Source: JBBTRP01 sp038065125
GTDB taxonomy: Bacteria > Patescibacteriota > Patescibacteriia > JACQRZ01
Assembly (NCBI GenBank): GCA_038065125.1
Contig: JBBTRP010000058.1
Location: forward strand, 1 to 34,218
DNA length: 34,218 nucleotides
Reading direction: 5' to 3'
A model generated the notes under the pieces. That model had not been told where the DNA came from. It made no database searches and saw nothing but the letters and a program-made list of their open reading frames with translations. Position 1 is the first letter of the stretch; the number at the start of each line of letters is the position of its first letter. Positions 23,833 to 30,816 of this stretch are shown here, piece by piece. The position numbers and the translations under genes are program-made.

Positions 23833-24500
23833 AGTGTTGACTGCTCAATGAGGTGCGTGATCTGCTCGCGAACGAACGCTTTGTTCTTTTCGCCATCTCG
23901 TAAAAAAATTGCAGCGGGTACATCAAACTGCTCCCGTCTTGAAATGAGTTCTGTTAAAAGTTTTTCTTCAGTGATTGTTCCAAGCCCGAATTTGCGTTCG
24001 GCTAATAGCTCAAAATCTTTCAAGAGCAACTTTCTCGTTTTTGTGAGAAATGCAATATCGATGAGATCTTTGAGTTCATCACGCGAACACAGCGCGGACG
24101 CTTTGTTTGCGACATTATCATCCATACTTGCTGTAGCCAAATTCCCATACGAAACGAATGCTCCTATAGTGGGTATGCCATCATGACACATGTCGACCAG
24201 CATTCCTCTCGTTCGGTGAATAAAGCCTTGTTGAGTCGCCTCAATATCCTGTCCAAAGAGCTCCTTCAATATTTTTTCGAAATGAATTCTTTGATGAGCA
24301 AATGTTCTCGCGTCGATGGTGTTGAACGTGAAAAAGTCCAGGTCATTCGATTGGCGCGGAACAATCCCCAGCGCCTTCAGAAGCGTACCGCCAATGAAAT
24401 AAAAAGTGCGGCACAGATCGCTGTCCCGCTCAAACGCTTCGAGCGTTACTCTCTGCTCCGGAGTTAAGTCGATAAAGTCCGCTGGTGATAGTGACGGCAT
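23829..24500 (-). CDS. AbiEii/AbiGii-family nucleotidyltransferase
   Basis: The family comprises nucleotidyltransferase-fold proteins, several of which are toxins of type IV toxin-antitoxin or phage abortive-infection systems. From the ATG at 24500 it is 223 residues. The catalytic region is FIGGTLLKALGIVPRQSNDLDFFTF (read as two pieces: GGT-LLKAL, then S-DLDFF), matching the GG(T/S)...S-DxD motif. The later segment ASALCSRDELKDLIDIAFL matches the conserved KD-(Y/L)DL-(F/A) region. A start 10 codons upstream (24530) is possible. The longer open frame to 25046 is antisense to recQ and is ignored. It is divergent from recQ and coupled to the 84-residue gene. Confidence 0.8.
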   Translation of the reverse strand: MPSLSPADFIDLTPEQRVTLEAFERDSDLCRTFYFIGGTLLKALGIVPRQSNDLDFFTFNTIDARTFAHQRIHFEKILKELFGQDIEATQQGFIHRTRGMLVDMCHDGIPTIGAFVSYGNLATASMDDNVANKASALCSRDELKDLIDIAFLTKTRKLLLKDFELLAERKFGLGTITEEKLLTELISRREQFDVPAAIFLRDGEKNKAFVREQITHLIEQSTL

Positions 24501-24596
24501 AGAATTATAATCAGATTCTTTGCCTATCATACCAAGAAAGGCGAAAAAATCCAGCCGGCCTGCTATACTGAACCTACTTAAGATTAACCGGCCTCC

Positions 24597-26432
24597 ATGA
24601 GAACTCCGTCTCGTATTCGCGTATTTCTGAAAAGACACTTTGGGTATGATGATTTTCGGCCACTGCAAGAAGACATCATTCGCACGATTCTTGATAAAAA
24701 GGACTGTCTCGTGCTCATGCCGACCGGTGGGGGCAAGTCGCTGTGTTTCCAGCTGCCCTCGCTCGTGATGGGAGGAGCAACACTGGTCGTCTCGCCACTG
24801 ATCGCGCTCATGAAAGACCAGGTAGACTCGTTGGTTGCCAACGGCATTTCCGCGGCTTACCTGAACAGCTCGCTCACACCGCGAGAACAACGCGACGTGA
24901 CTGAGCGCGCCGAGCGCGGACAGATCAAGCTCCTCTATGTCGCGCCTGAGCGATTTGCTACTGCCGAATTCAAGGCGCTCATCAGCGATATGCACATCCA
25001 GCTCGTCGCGATCGATGAGGCGCATTGCATCTCCGAATGGGGCCACGACTTCCGTCCCGAGTATCGCAACCTCGCCAATGTGCGGCGCCTTTTGCCAGGC
25101 GTTCCCGTTGTCGCGCTCACCGCTACTGCCACCAAACGCGTCCGCGATGATATTGTCTCACAACTCTCCTTGCGCGGATCGCCGCAGTTTGTCGGCAGTT
25201 TCAACCGCCCAAACCTTCGTTACGCAATTATTCCCAAAACCGACTCCGTAAACCGCATCCGCCAACTCCTCACCAAACACACGGGCGCGCCGGCTATCAT
25301 TTATTGCTTCTCCCGGAATGGCACAGAAACCCTGGCAGCACACCTGGTTGCCGCCGGATTCAGCGCGCTTCCCTACCACGCCGGACTAACCCCAAAAGTA
25401 CGCCAGAAAACGCAAGAAAAATTCATCCGTGACGAGGTGCCCATCATCGTCGCGACGATCGCCTTTGGCATGGGAATCGACAAGCCCGATATACGCCTCG
25501 TCATTCACGCCGATCTTCCCAAGACGCTTGAGGGATATTATCAGGAGACGGGCCGCGCGGGCCGCGACGGCCTTCCGAGCGAGTGCGTCCTTCTCTACTC
25601 CCAAGGCGATCTCCGCAAGCATCTTTTTTTTATCAATCAAGTTGACGACGAGGGGGAACGTGAACGCGCAAAACAGAATCTCTACACGGTGGCGGCCTTC
25701 TGCGAATCATATCTGTGCCGACGCGCATTCGTACTCAGCTACTTCGGCGAGCAATGGGAAAAAGAGTCGTGCGATAACTGTGATCGGTGCACCTCATCCC
25801 AGAACACCTTTGACGGCACCGAGATCGCGCAGAAAATCCTCTCCTGCGTCTTGCGCACCGGGCAGCGGTTCGGCGTCTCATATGTACTGGATGTATTGAA
25901 GGGCGCTCGCTCCCAGGCCGTTCTTGATCGCGAGCATGACTCACTTTCCGTATTCGGTATTGTGAAACATGAATTTTCAAAAGACGAGTTGCGCCAGATC
26001 GTTTCGCAATTACTGGCAAAGCGACTCCTCGAAAAATCTGAGGGAGAGTATCCCATTATTCAGGTTACCGAGTCAGGCAGATCGTGGCTTTCCGAGCGCA
26101 GAAGCGTGTCGCTGGTTCGTCCCGATACAGTGCGCGCCGCCGCCCCGCAAGCGTCACTGAAGAAACCAGCCCTCCAAGAGTCGGTTGCGTATGACCGCGA
26201 ACTTTTTGAAATTCTTCGAGAACTTCGAAAGTCGCTCGCTGACGAAGGGAAGGTCCCCCCGTTTGTTATTTTCGGCGATCGCACGTTGCAAGAAATGGCC
26301 ACCACCTATCCCCAATCGGAGTCGGCACTCGCACAAATCTTCGGCGTCGGCGCACAAAAACTAAAAAGCTTCGGCCCGACCTTTCTTGCACGAATCACGT
26401 CTTACGTCGCAACCCACGGAAAGAAGGATTGA
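24597..26432 (+). CDS. recQ: ATP-dependent DNA helicase RecQ
   Basis: RecQ unwinds DNA 3' to 5' in recombination and repair. The 611-residue protein has motif 0 (FGYDDFRPLQEDII), Walker A in MPTGGGKSLCFQLP, the DEAH box in AIDEAHCISEWGHDFRPEY, and motif VI in QETGRAGRDG. The RQC zinc-binding cluster follows (CESYLCRR ... CDNCDRC, near residues 365-400). A winged-helix region comes next, then an HRDC domain at the C-terminus (about 530-608). Length and order match E. coli RecQ. No clear Shine-Dalgarno precedes the ATG; a possible -10 TATACT lies at 24564-24569 without a convincing -35. Confidence 0.97.
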   Translation: MRTPSRIRVFLKRHFGYDDFRPLQEDIIRTILDKKDCLVLMPTGGGKSLCFQLPSLVMGGATLVVSPLIALMKDQVDSLVANGISAAYLNSSLTPREQRDVTERAERGQIKLLYVAPERFATAEFKALISDMHIQLVAIDEAHCISEWGHDFRPEYRNLANVRRLLPGVPVVALTATATKRVRDDIVSQLSLRGSPQFVGSFNRPNLRYAIIPKTDSVNRIRQLLTKHTGAPAIIYCFSRNGTETLAAHLVAAGFSALPYHAGLTPKVRQKTQEKFIRDEVPIIVATIAFGMGIDKPDIRLVIHADLPKTLEGYYQETGRAGRDGLPSECVLLYSQGDLRKHLFFINQVDDEGERERAKQNLYTVAAFCESYLCRRAFVLSYFGEQWEKESCDNCDRCTSSQNTFDGTEIAQKILSCVLRTGQRFGVSYVLDVLKGARSQAVLDREHDSLSVFGIVKHEFSKDELRQIVSQLLAKRLLEKSEGEYPIIQVTESGRSWLSERRSVSLVRPDTVRAAAPQASLKKPALQESVAYDRELFEILRELRKSLADEGKVPPFVIFGDRTLQEMATTYPQSESALAQIFGVGAQKLKSFGPTFLARITSYVATHGKKD

Positions 26433-26509
26433 TCGTAACGCCTTCTCGGTATTCTCGCTGTGCGCATGTAAACTCCCGCGATGTGTACGAATGACACTCG
26501 GCACTCCTA

Positions 26510-26537
26510 TTGCGTTTTTTCTTTCCTTTGATAGTCT
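26510..26537 (+). promoter_or_regulatory. Promoter for pyrF
   Basis: TTGCGT (26510-26515) and TAGTCT (26532-26537) are separated by 16 bp. The same TAGTCT -10 is used upstream of rpmA. Good ribosome-binding bases (GAGGA and GGAG) lie between this promoter and the ATG at 26562. Confidence 0.55.
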
Positions 26538-26561
26538 CTTGAGGAATGGAGAAATCACACA

Positions 26562-27542
26562 ATGTCTACCGAGAAAAGAAAAACATTCGTTGATCGCGTA
26601 TTCGAAGCGCGAGCCGCAAAGGACACGATCCTGTGCCTTGGTCTCGACCCGCAGATCAAGCTCATACCACCGCACATCCTGCTCGCAGCGGTAAAGGAGT
26701 TCGGACCGACACCCCAGGCCTGCGCCTATGCCATCACGAAGTTCTTTCGCCCGCTCATCCCTGCGCTCGCGGAGTACTGTTGCGTAGCCAAGCCGCAAAG
26801 TGCGTTCTACGAGTCCTACGGCTCAGCAGGAATCGGTGCGCTCGAAGAGGTAGAGAAAATAGCTCGCGATGAAGGGCTTGAAATTATCCTCGACGCCAAG
26901 CGTGGCGACGGAGGCGACACGGCAGACTCCTATGCCGATGGCTATATCGGCGAGGTCGCCTTCCCGACCGAGGACGGGTCCATCATTCAGAAGCAAGGGC
27001 CGGTGCGCGTTGACGCAATCACGGTCCTTCCCTCGATCGGCGAGGCCTGCGTGAAGCACTTCCTCGATCGCGTTCGCGCGCACGGCACCGGTGTCTTCGT
27101 AGTCACCAAGAGTTCGTTCATTCCAAACTCCTGGGTCGAACAGCTTCGCCTCAAAACGGACGCATCGGTCTGGGAGGCAATCGCGCAGTGGGTTCAGGAT
27201 CTCGGCGGCGGCACTGAGGGAGAGAGTGGCTACCGGAATTTCGGCGTTGTCTGCGGAGCAACCATGCCCCAAGAGGCGATTCGAATGCGAGAGATCCTTC
27301 CCAACGCCTTCTTCCTGGTTCCGGGCTACGGCGCTCAAGGCGCGCCTTCAGATCACGCTGTTATCGGTTTCAGAAAAGACGGGTTCGGAGGCGTGGTGAA
27401 CTCCTCTCGCAAAATCCTCTACGCGTATCGGGATGAGGGCATCGACGGCGAGGCGTACATCGAAGCGGCGGTCCGTGCGGCAAGAACCGCGCGCGACGAC
27501 CTCAACGCAGCGCTTGACCGCGCTTGCAAGCGACCAGCATAA
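26562..27542 (+). CDS. pyrF: Orotidine 5'-phosphate decarboxylase PyrF
   Basis: PyrF decarboxylates OMP to UMP, the last step of pyrimidine synthesis. At 326 residues it belongs to the longer OMP decarboxylase subgroup. Seen are CLGLDPQIK near the start, VAKPQSAFYES, the catalytic D-x-K-x-x-D motif as LDAKRGDGGDT (Ile of the usual KR-DI is Gly here), and the phosphate-binding segment VPGYGAQGA near the C-terminus. It is a single plus-strand gene with its own promoter and terminator, convergent with the minus-strand pyrE/pyrD genes. Confidence 0.95.
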   Translation: MSTEKRKTFVDRVFEARAAKDTILCLGLDPQIKLIPPHILLAAVKEFGPTPQACAYAITKFFRPLIPALAEYCCVAKPQSAFYESYGSAGIGALEEVEKIARDEGLEIILDAKRGDGGDTADSYADGYIGEVAFPTEDGSIIQKQGPVRVDAITVLPSIGEACVKHFLDRVRAHGTGVFVVTKSSFIPNSWVEQLRLKTDASVWEAIAQWVQDLGGGTEGESGYRNFGVVCGATMPQEAIRMREILPNAFFLVPGYGAQGAPSDHAVIGFRKDGFGGVVNSSRKILYAYRDEGIDGEAYIEAAVRAARTARDDLNAALDRACKRPA

Positions 27543-27543
27543 C

Positions 27544-27577
27544 GAGACCGACATCACGCGGTCTCTTTTCTTTTTTT
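27544..27577 (+). terminator. Intrinsic terminator of pyrF
   Basis: GAGACCG (27544-27550) pairs with CGGTCTC (27559-27565), followed by TTTTC and a seven-T run. It starts 1 nt after the pyrF stop. Confidence 0.9.
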
Positions 27578-27618
27578 ACCGATACCCCGCGGAAGTATTT
27601 CTTGGTCAACGCTCCCCC

Positions 27619-27653
27619 TCAACAACAACAAAGCCCATCCTTTCGGATGAGCT
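27619..27653 (-). terminator. Intrinsic terminator after initiator tRNA
   Basis: On the minus strand a 9-bp stem (27645-27653 with 27632-27640, one G-U pair) is closed by a GAAA tetraloop. TTTGTTGTTGTT follows it. It lies 6 nt downstream of the tRNA 3' end. Confidence 0.75.
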
Positions 27654-27659
27654 CTGCTG

Positions 27660-27733
27660 TTGCGGGGGGCGGATTTGAACCGCCGATCTCTTGGTTATGA
27701 GCCAAGCGAGATGCCAGACTTCTCCACCCCGCG
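27660..27733 (-). tRNA. Initiator tRNA-fMet (CAT)
   Basis: The 74-nt cloverleaf has the initiator hallmarks: an unpaired C1-A72 at the top of acceptor CGCGGGG/CCCCGCA, A11-U24 in the D-stem, and anticodon loop CTCATAA. The T-arm is GGCGG-TTCAAAT-CCGCC and the discriminator is A; CCA is not encoded. The anticodon stem is CTTGG/CCAAG, so only two of the three conserved G-C pairs next to the loop are kept: 29-41 is U-A. Confidence 0.95.
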
Positions 27734-27738
27734 CCGCT

Positions 27739-27767
27739 AGTATACGCTAATTTAAATATCGCTGCAA
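27739..27767 (-). promoter_or_regulatory. Promoter of initiator tRNA
   Basis: On the minus strand TTGCAG (27762-27767), 17-bp spacer, TATACT (27739-27744). The -10 ends only 5 nt before the mature tRNA 5' end, so the transcript would begin at or within about 1-2 nt of the mature end. Confidence 0.7.
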
Positions 27768-27784
27768 GAGTCTGGAAATGATAC

Positions 27785-27810
27785 GACCCGCGGAACAAGA
27801 GCCACGGGTC
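27785..27810 (-). terminator. Stem-loop downstream of pyrE
   Basis: A 9-bp stem (27802-27810 with 27785-27793, one G-U pair) and an 8-nt loop lie 9 nt after the pyrE stop. No U tract follows on the minus strand, so termination is uncertain. Confidence 0.45.
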
Positions 27811-27819
27811 AATTGTGCG

Positions 27820-28569
27820 CTATCGAGTGCTGCCGGTAAGCAGCTTCCAGTTGCGCTTTGGCTTGTCGATCGCTTGCGATCCGATTGAGCAGAGCGGACA
27901 GTTCGCAGGCTCGTAGACATCGAACGAATATCGAACGATGTCAACGAGCGGCGAGCCGTCATACTCTGCATGCGGCGAACGATTCACGAGCGTTCCGACA
28001 ACCGGCGCAAAAACCACCGGATATCTGTTTCCCGCCGTCATGCCCGTGCGAACACGGGAGAGAGTCGGCATGGTCGTAATGAGCTCCTCGGCTTGGAGAA
28101 CGACAGCCCCCTCTTCGATGGTGTGCCGCTTCCATGTCTGTATCTCCCCTTCAGGACCTTTCTCTTTTTCCGTGAATGCGTGACGGCATTTCAGCGCACG
28201 TGCCACAGACTGCGAAAAGTCCGCGCCCGCGTGATCAGATCCGACAACCCAATCGACGCGTCCAGCGTAAGCATTTCGGATCTTTACCGCGAGCTGCGTG
28301 GCAAGCCGATCGCACAGTGGCGTATAGGTGAGGAGTTCGAGCGTGTCGATAAACCCGGTGCTATGCTTGCCTGAAGTGAGAACCGCGTGCGGTCCTCCCG
28401 ATCCTTCCTCGTACTGCCAGAGACATCTGGCAATTTTGAAAAGGTGCGTAATCTCGGCAACGCTACACTCATACTCGTTCGGGACAAGCGAATCGATCCG
28501 GAGAAGCTCCATGGGGTCTGTGATCGCAAGAAGTCTGTCACGAATCGACATATCAGTATCCTCGTGCAT
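27820..28569 (-). CDS. pyrE: Orotate phosphoribosyltransferase-like protein PyrE
   Basis: OPRTase joins orotate and PRPP to give OMP. From the ATG at 28569 (AAGGAG 6 nt upstream) it is 249 residues. It has LTSGKHSTGFID (orotate/PRPP region), VDWVVGSDHAGADFS, and the PRPP loop AVVLQAEELITT, in which the usual Gly-Gly after TT is Met-Pro. The C-terminal CPLCSIGSQAI with two Cys resembles the tail of the thermophile-type OPRTases. An alternative ATG at 28551 follows 1 nt after the stop of a small upstream frame. Together with pyrD upstream and pyrF nearby the pathway role is convincing, although the altered PRPP loop means activity should be confirmed. Confidence 0.82.
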   Translation of the reverse strand: MHEDTDMSIRDRLLAITDPMELLRIDSLVPNEYECSVAEITHLFKIARCLWQYEEGSGGPHAVLTSGKHSTGFIDTLELLTYTPLCDRLATQLAVKIRNAYAGRVDWVVGSDHAGADFSQSVARALKCRHAFTEKEKGPEGEIQTWKRHTIEEGAVVLQAEELITTMPTLSRVRTGMTAGNRYPVVFAPVVGTLVNRSPHAEYDGSPLVDIVRYSFDVYEPANCPLCSIGSQAIDKPKRNWKLLTGSTR

Positions 28570-28642
28570 CAAGCGCTCCTTCCATCTCATCAAGAATACG
28601 ATCGAGCGCGACGGTGATCATTGCGCTAGCGCGACGCTGCAT
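28553..28642 (-). CDS. Possible 29-residue leader peptide upstream of pyrE
   Basis: A 29-codon frame starts at an ATG preceded by AAAGGA (about 8 nt) and stops with TGA one base before the alternative pyrE ATG at 28551 (TGATATG). Its sequence could form an amphipathic helix (ALDRILDEMEGALDA). It overlaps the longer pyrE start out of frame. Translation is unproven; it may be a coupling leader. Confidence 0.35.
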   Translation of the reverse strand: MQRRASAMITVALDRILDEMEGALDARGY

Positions 28643-28660
28643 AGGAGTGTTCCTTTCTTT

Positions 28661-28839
28661 ACTGACCCTTCCATGCCATCTTAATTCTAAAACCCCTGCT
28701 TCTGGCCGCCTTCTCGCTCTTCGCCTTAAAAAATCCTCATCGTATTTTTAATACGACTACGGTTTTTTAAGGCTCCAGAGCTTCGAATTCGACTCAGAAT
28801 CATAAGCTTTATCTCTTAAGATGGCACGGAAAGGTCAGT
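28661..28839 (-). repeat. 179-bp long-hairpin (MITE-like) element, copy 2
   Basis: The 24-bp terminal inverted repeats are 28661-28684 and 28816-28839, with two mismatches that both become G-U pairs in a minus-strand transcript. The core matches copy 1 (12731-12909) without gaps. The right arm is translated as the last residues of PyrD (TFPCHLKR) and the pyrD stop lies inside the element. It separates pyrD from pyrE. No target-site duplication is visible. Confidence 0.85.
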
Positions 28840-29705
28840 TGCGCATCCGCTTGCTGACGGAGACGCACAATTGATGTGGGGCGGGTCGGGTGGCGGAGAA
28901 ATACCGAACCGAAACTTACCGCTTGCGCGCCCTTGGTGTCAAGCGCGGAGAGATCGTCATACGTCCACACGCTCGGCGCGACAACCGGACGCGTCGTGAG
29001 TGCGGAGAGAGTGTCATATAGCTGCCAGGTCACGCGTTGCGCGATTTTTCCCGACACTCCGCCGCCGCCATACCTTTTGAGAGGACTCGGCCGCCCCGGA
29101 AAAATGTTCGCCCAGGGCACGGAATTGATCTGGACGAACTCCACAAACGGCTCCGCGGCTTTCACGAGCGCGGGTAGTCCGGATATCGGTCCGAATTTGA
29201 TGCCAAGTGGCACCTGCGGCGCCGCCTCTTTGATCTTGACGCAGGCTTTGCGGATAAACTCAGGGTCTGCCATTTTCACTTTTTCTGAATTAGGACAGGA
29301 TGCGTTGAACTCTACTCCCACGATGTCGTACATACTCACCATGCGAGCCATTTCTGCGAGCTCCTCGCAATTTTCGGACCCGATTGATACGATGATCGGA
29401 ATTTTTACACGATCAACGCTCGGCCCGATTCGGCCGCACCACCAACGAAACCCCGGGTTGGTCAGCCCAATCGCATTCACGGCACCTCCGTTGAGAAGGC
29501 GTACCACACGCCAGGGCGCGTACCACCGAAGATTCCCCTTCCGCGGAAGATATGTCAGCGTTTTGGTGACCACCGTAAAGAGCCGCGGATCCATAAGTCC
29601 CATCCACCGTAATGGATACTCCCACGGCCACCCGCTTCCATCGTACGCAAGTGCACCACTCGCGGCGATATACGAAAATGTATGGCCGTTGGAAAGTCGG
29701 ATCAT
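28809..29705 (-). CDS. pyrD: Dihydroorotate dehydrogenase, class 1 type
   Basis: DHODH oxidises dihydroorotate to orotate with FMN. I start it at the ATG at 29705, giving 298 residues. The longer open frame begins inside the upstream gene. Seen are NAIGLTNPG, IVSIGSENCEEL, the loop FNASCPNSE with the class 1 catalytic Cys, GIKFGPISGL with the FMN-binding Lys, and INSVPWANIFPG. Loss of a long N-terminal membrane helix fits the soluble class 1 enzymes. The electron acceptor is unknown and no pyrK-like partner is adjacent. The last nine or so residues are encoded by the hairpin element, so the native C-terminus was probably altered by it. Confidence 0.9.
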   Translation of the reverse strand: MIRLSNGHTFSYIAASGALAYDGSGWPWEYPLRWMGLMDPRLFTVVTKTLTYLPRKGNLRWYAPWRVVRLLNGGAVNAIGLTNPGFRWWCGRIGPSVDRVKIPIIVSIGSENCEELAEMARMVSMYDIVGVEFNASCPNSEKVKMADPEFIRKACVKIKEAAPQVPLGIKFGPISGLPALVKAAEPFVEFVQINSVPWANIFPGRPSPLKRYGGGGVSGKIAQRVTWQLYDTLSALTTRPVVAPSVWTYDDLSALDTKGAQAVSFGSVFLRHPTRPTSIVRLRQQADAQLTFPCHLKR

Positions 29706-29728
29706 GGCCGTGCAACTCTCATCAAAAA

Positions 29729-30622
29729 CTATTGGACGGCAACGGCCTCCTGCCGGACCGGGAGCGACAGGTCCTCTCGCTCGGGCAAGAGATTGCACAT
29801 ACCCATCGCGCGGATCAGGCGATTCAATCCAATGCCGCCGCCGCAGCGCGGAAAGAATGGGAGAGCGAGGAACGCATCGAGTTCCGCAAGGACCCGCTCG
29901 CGCCCGAACTGGGCGAACAAGGTGTCCGCATACATACCGTCAGAGATCGTGTGGAAGGACTCGCGCATCTCCTCGGGATCAGAACTTCTCTCTGCAGAGC
30001 CGATCGACTCAATGCCGGCAAGGATCACGTCGATCTTTCGAGCAACACTGCCGTCGCGCTTCATATTCCAGAATGGGGAGGTACGGAAAGGAAACCGCAG
30101 GAGAAGCGCGTGCCCGACCTCGTTCCAAATCCGCTCTTCGTGCTCCGACTCCAGTTCACTGGTCCCATATTTCTGCGCCGTCTCTTCATAGTCTAGGAGC
30201 GCAACCGCCTCGCGATTGAATCCAAGATAAGAAAGTAACTCAAGCTCCAGATTTTGCAGGCTCTCAAAATCACCGGGAAGCTCAAACTCAAACATCTGAA
30301 AAATTTTGTCGTGCCGTCCTTCCTTGGGACGCGGCTCGTTCCGATAGCTCGTCGTGACGCAATAGAATCCTTGCGATCGCGGCTGTGTGAGGAGTTCATA
30401 CTCAAGCCACATCTGCCCGGTTTGCGGCAAGGGCCACACATACCCGCTGTACTGGAAACTCGCGACGGTCCTGGGATCCTCGCAGGCGGCAAGAATGGAG
30501 AGGCGGTGCTGCACCGGCGCCTCCAGAAATCCGCGGGCATTAAAGAATGAACGAAGCTTGCCCACAACATAATGAAACTGTTGCGGATCCATGGGATTCA
30601 CGTGATGTGCGTATGACGCCAT
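29729..30622 (-). CDS. Class II aminoacyl-tRNA-synthetase-like core, asparagine-synthetase-related
   Basis: The 297-residue protein is a stand-alone class II synthetase catalytic domain. Motif 2 is visible as TTSYRNEP ... MFEFEL (about 108-135). The AspRS/AsnRS-type ATP and substrate region appears as GIESIGSAERSSD (about 210-222), and motif 3 as GGGIGLNRLIRAMG (about 265-278). There is no N-terminal OB-fold anticodon-binding domain. This layout matches the archaeal AspRS-like asparagine synthetases, which amidate aspartate without tRNA, and also AsnA. It is the first gene of the pyrD-pyrE unit (23 bp before pyrD) and has an attenuator-like leader. An unknown amide-forming or amino-acid-activating role in this pathway is possible. 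Confidence 0.75.
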   Translation of the reverse strand: MASYAHHVNPMDPQQFHYVVGKLRSFFNARGFLEAPVQHRLSILAACEDPRTVASFQYSGYVWPLPQTGQMWLEYELLTQPRSQGFYCVTTSYRNEPRPKEGRHDKIFQMFEFELPGDFESLQNLELELLSYLGFNREAVALLDYEETAQKYGTSELESEHEERIWNEVGHALLLRFPFRTSPFWNMKRDGSVARKIDVILAGIESIGSAERSSDPEEMRESFHTISDGMYADTLFAQFGRERVLAELDAFLALPFFPRCGGGIGLNRLIRAMGMCNLLPEREDLSLPVRQEAVAVQ

Positions 30623-30639
30623 AGTGAAAAGGTTAAAGA

Positions 30640-30711
30640 TTAGAAAAAAAGAGCATTGCTGCTCTTTTTGCGAGTGAGTAATAACGTGTGTGGTGGTCGC
30701 TTTCTGATCAT
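30640..30711 (-). CDS. Putative 23-residue leader peptide before the synthetase-like gene
   Basis: A short frame starts at the ATG at 30711, about 4 nt after the start point predicted from an extended -10 promoter, and ends at TAA 30642-30640. It has basic ends (IRKRPP, RKKSS) and three successive Leu codons. Its last third is the terminator hairpin. Coding status is unproven. Confidence 0.3.
   Translation of the reverse strand: MIRKRPPHTLLLTRKKSSNALFF
30641..30669 (-). terminator. Terminator/attenuator hairpin upstream of the synthetase-like gene
   Basis: A perfect 10-bp stem (30660-30669 with 30646-30655) and a 4-nt loop are followed by a U run on the minus strand. It ends about 20 nt before the ATG at 30622. 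Since transcripts from the ATP-grasp gene already end at 30763-30802, this second terminator more likely attenuates the pyr transcript. Confidence 0.75.
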
Positions 30712-30721
30712 ATCAGGGAGG

Positions 30722-30730
30722 AGTATAACA
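30722..30730 (-). promoter_or_regulatory. Extended -10 promoter of the synthetase-like/pyrD/pyrE unit
   Basis: TGTTATACT on the minus strand is an extended -10 (TGnTATACT). No good -35 is seen, as is common for this class. The start would be near 30715. Confidence 0.55.
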
Positions 30731-30762
30731 CGAGTAAAAAATTCCACCTGTGTATAACTCTC

Positions 30763-30802
30763 TAAAAAGAAAAGGCTTGCAACGATTTTTTCATTGCAAG
30801 CC
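30763..30802 (-). terminator. Intrinsic terminator of the ATP-grasp gene
   Basis: GGCTTGCAA (30794-30802 on the minus strand) pairs perfectly with TTGCAAGCC (30774-30782), then TTTTCTTTTT follows. It lies 14 nt after the stop codon. Confidence 0.9.
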
Positions 30803-30816
30803 AAGAGTGAAAGGAG

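Noticed and set aside
24501..25046. N-terminal extension of the AbiEii-like open frame
   Set aside because: The extension is antisense to recQ and lies upstream of a normal family N-terminus.
28876..30219. 447-codon plus-strand open frame
   Set aside because: It is antisense to pyrD and the synthetase-like gene, both of which have clear family motifs; the plus-strand product is Arg/Pro/Ser-rich without recognisable domains.
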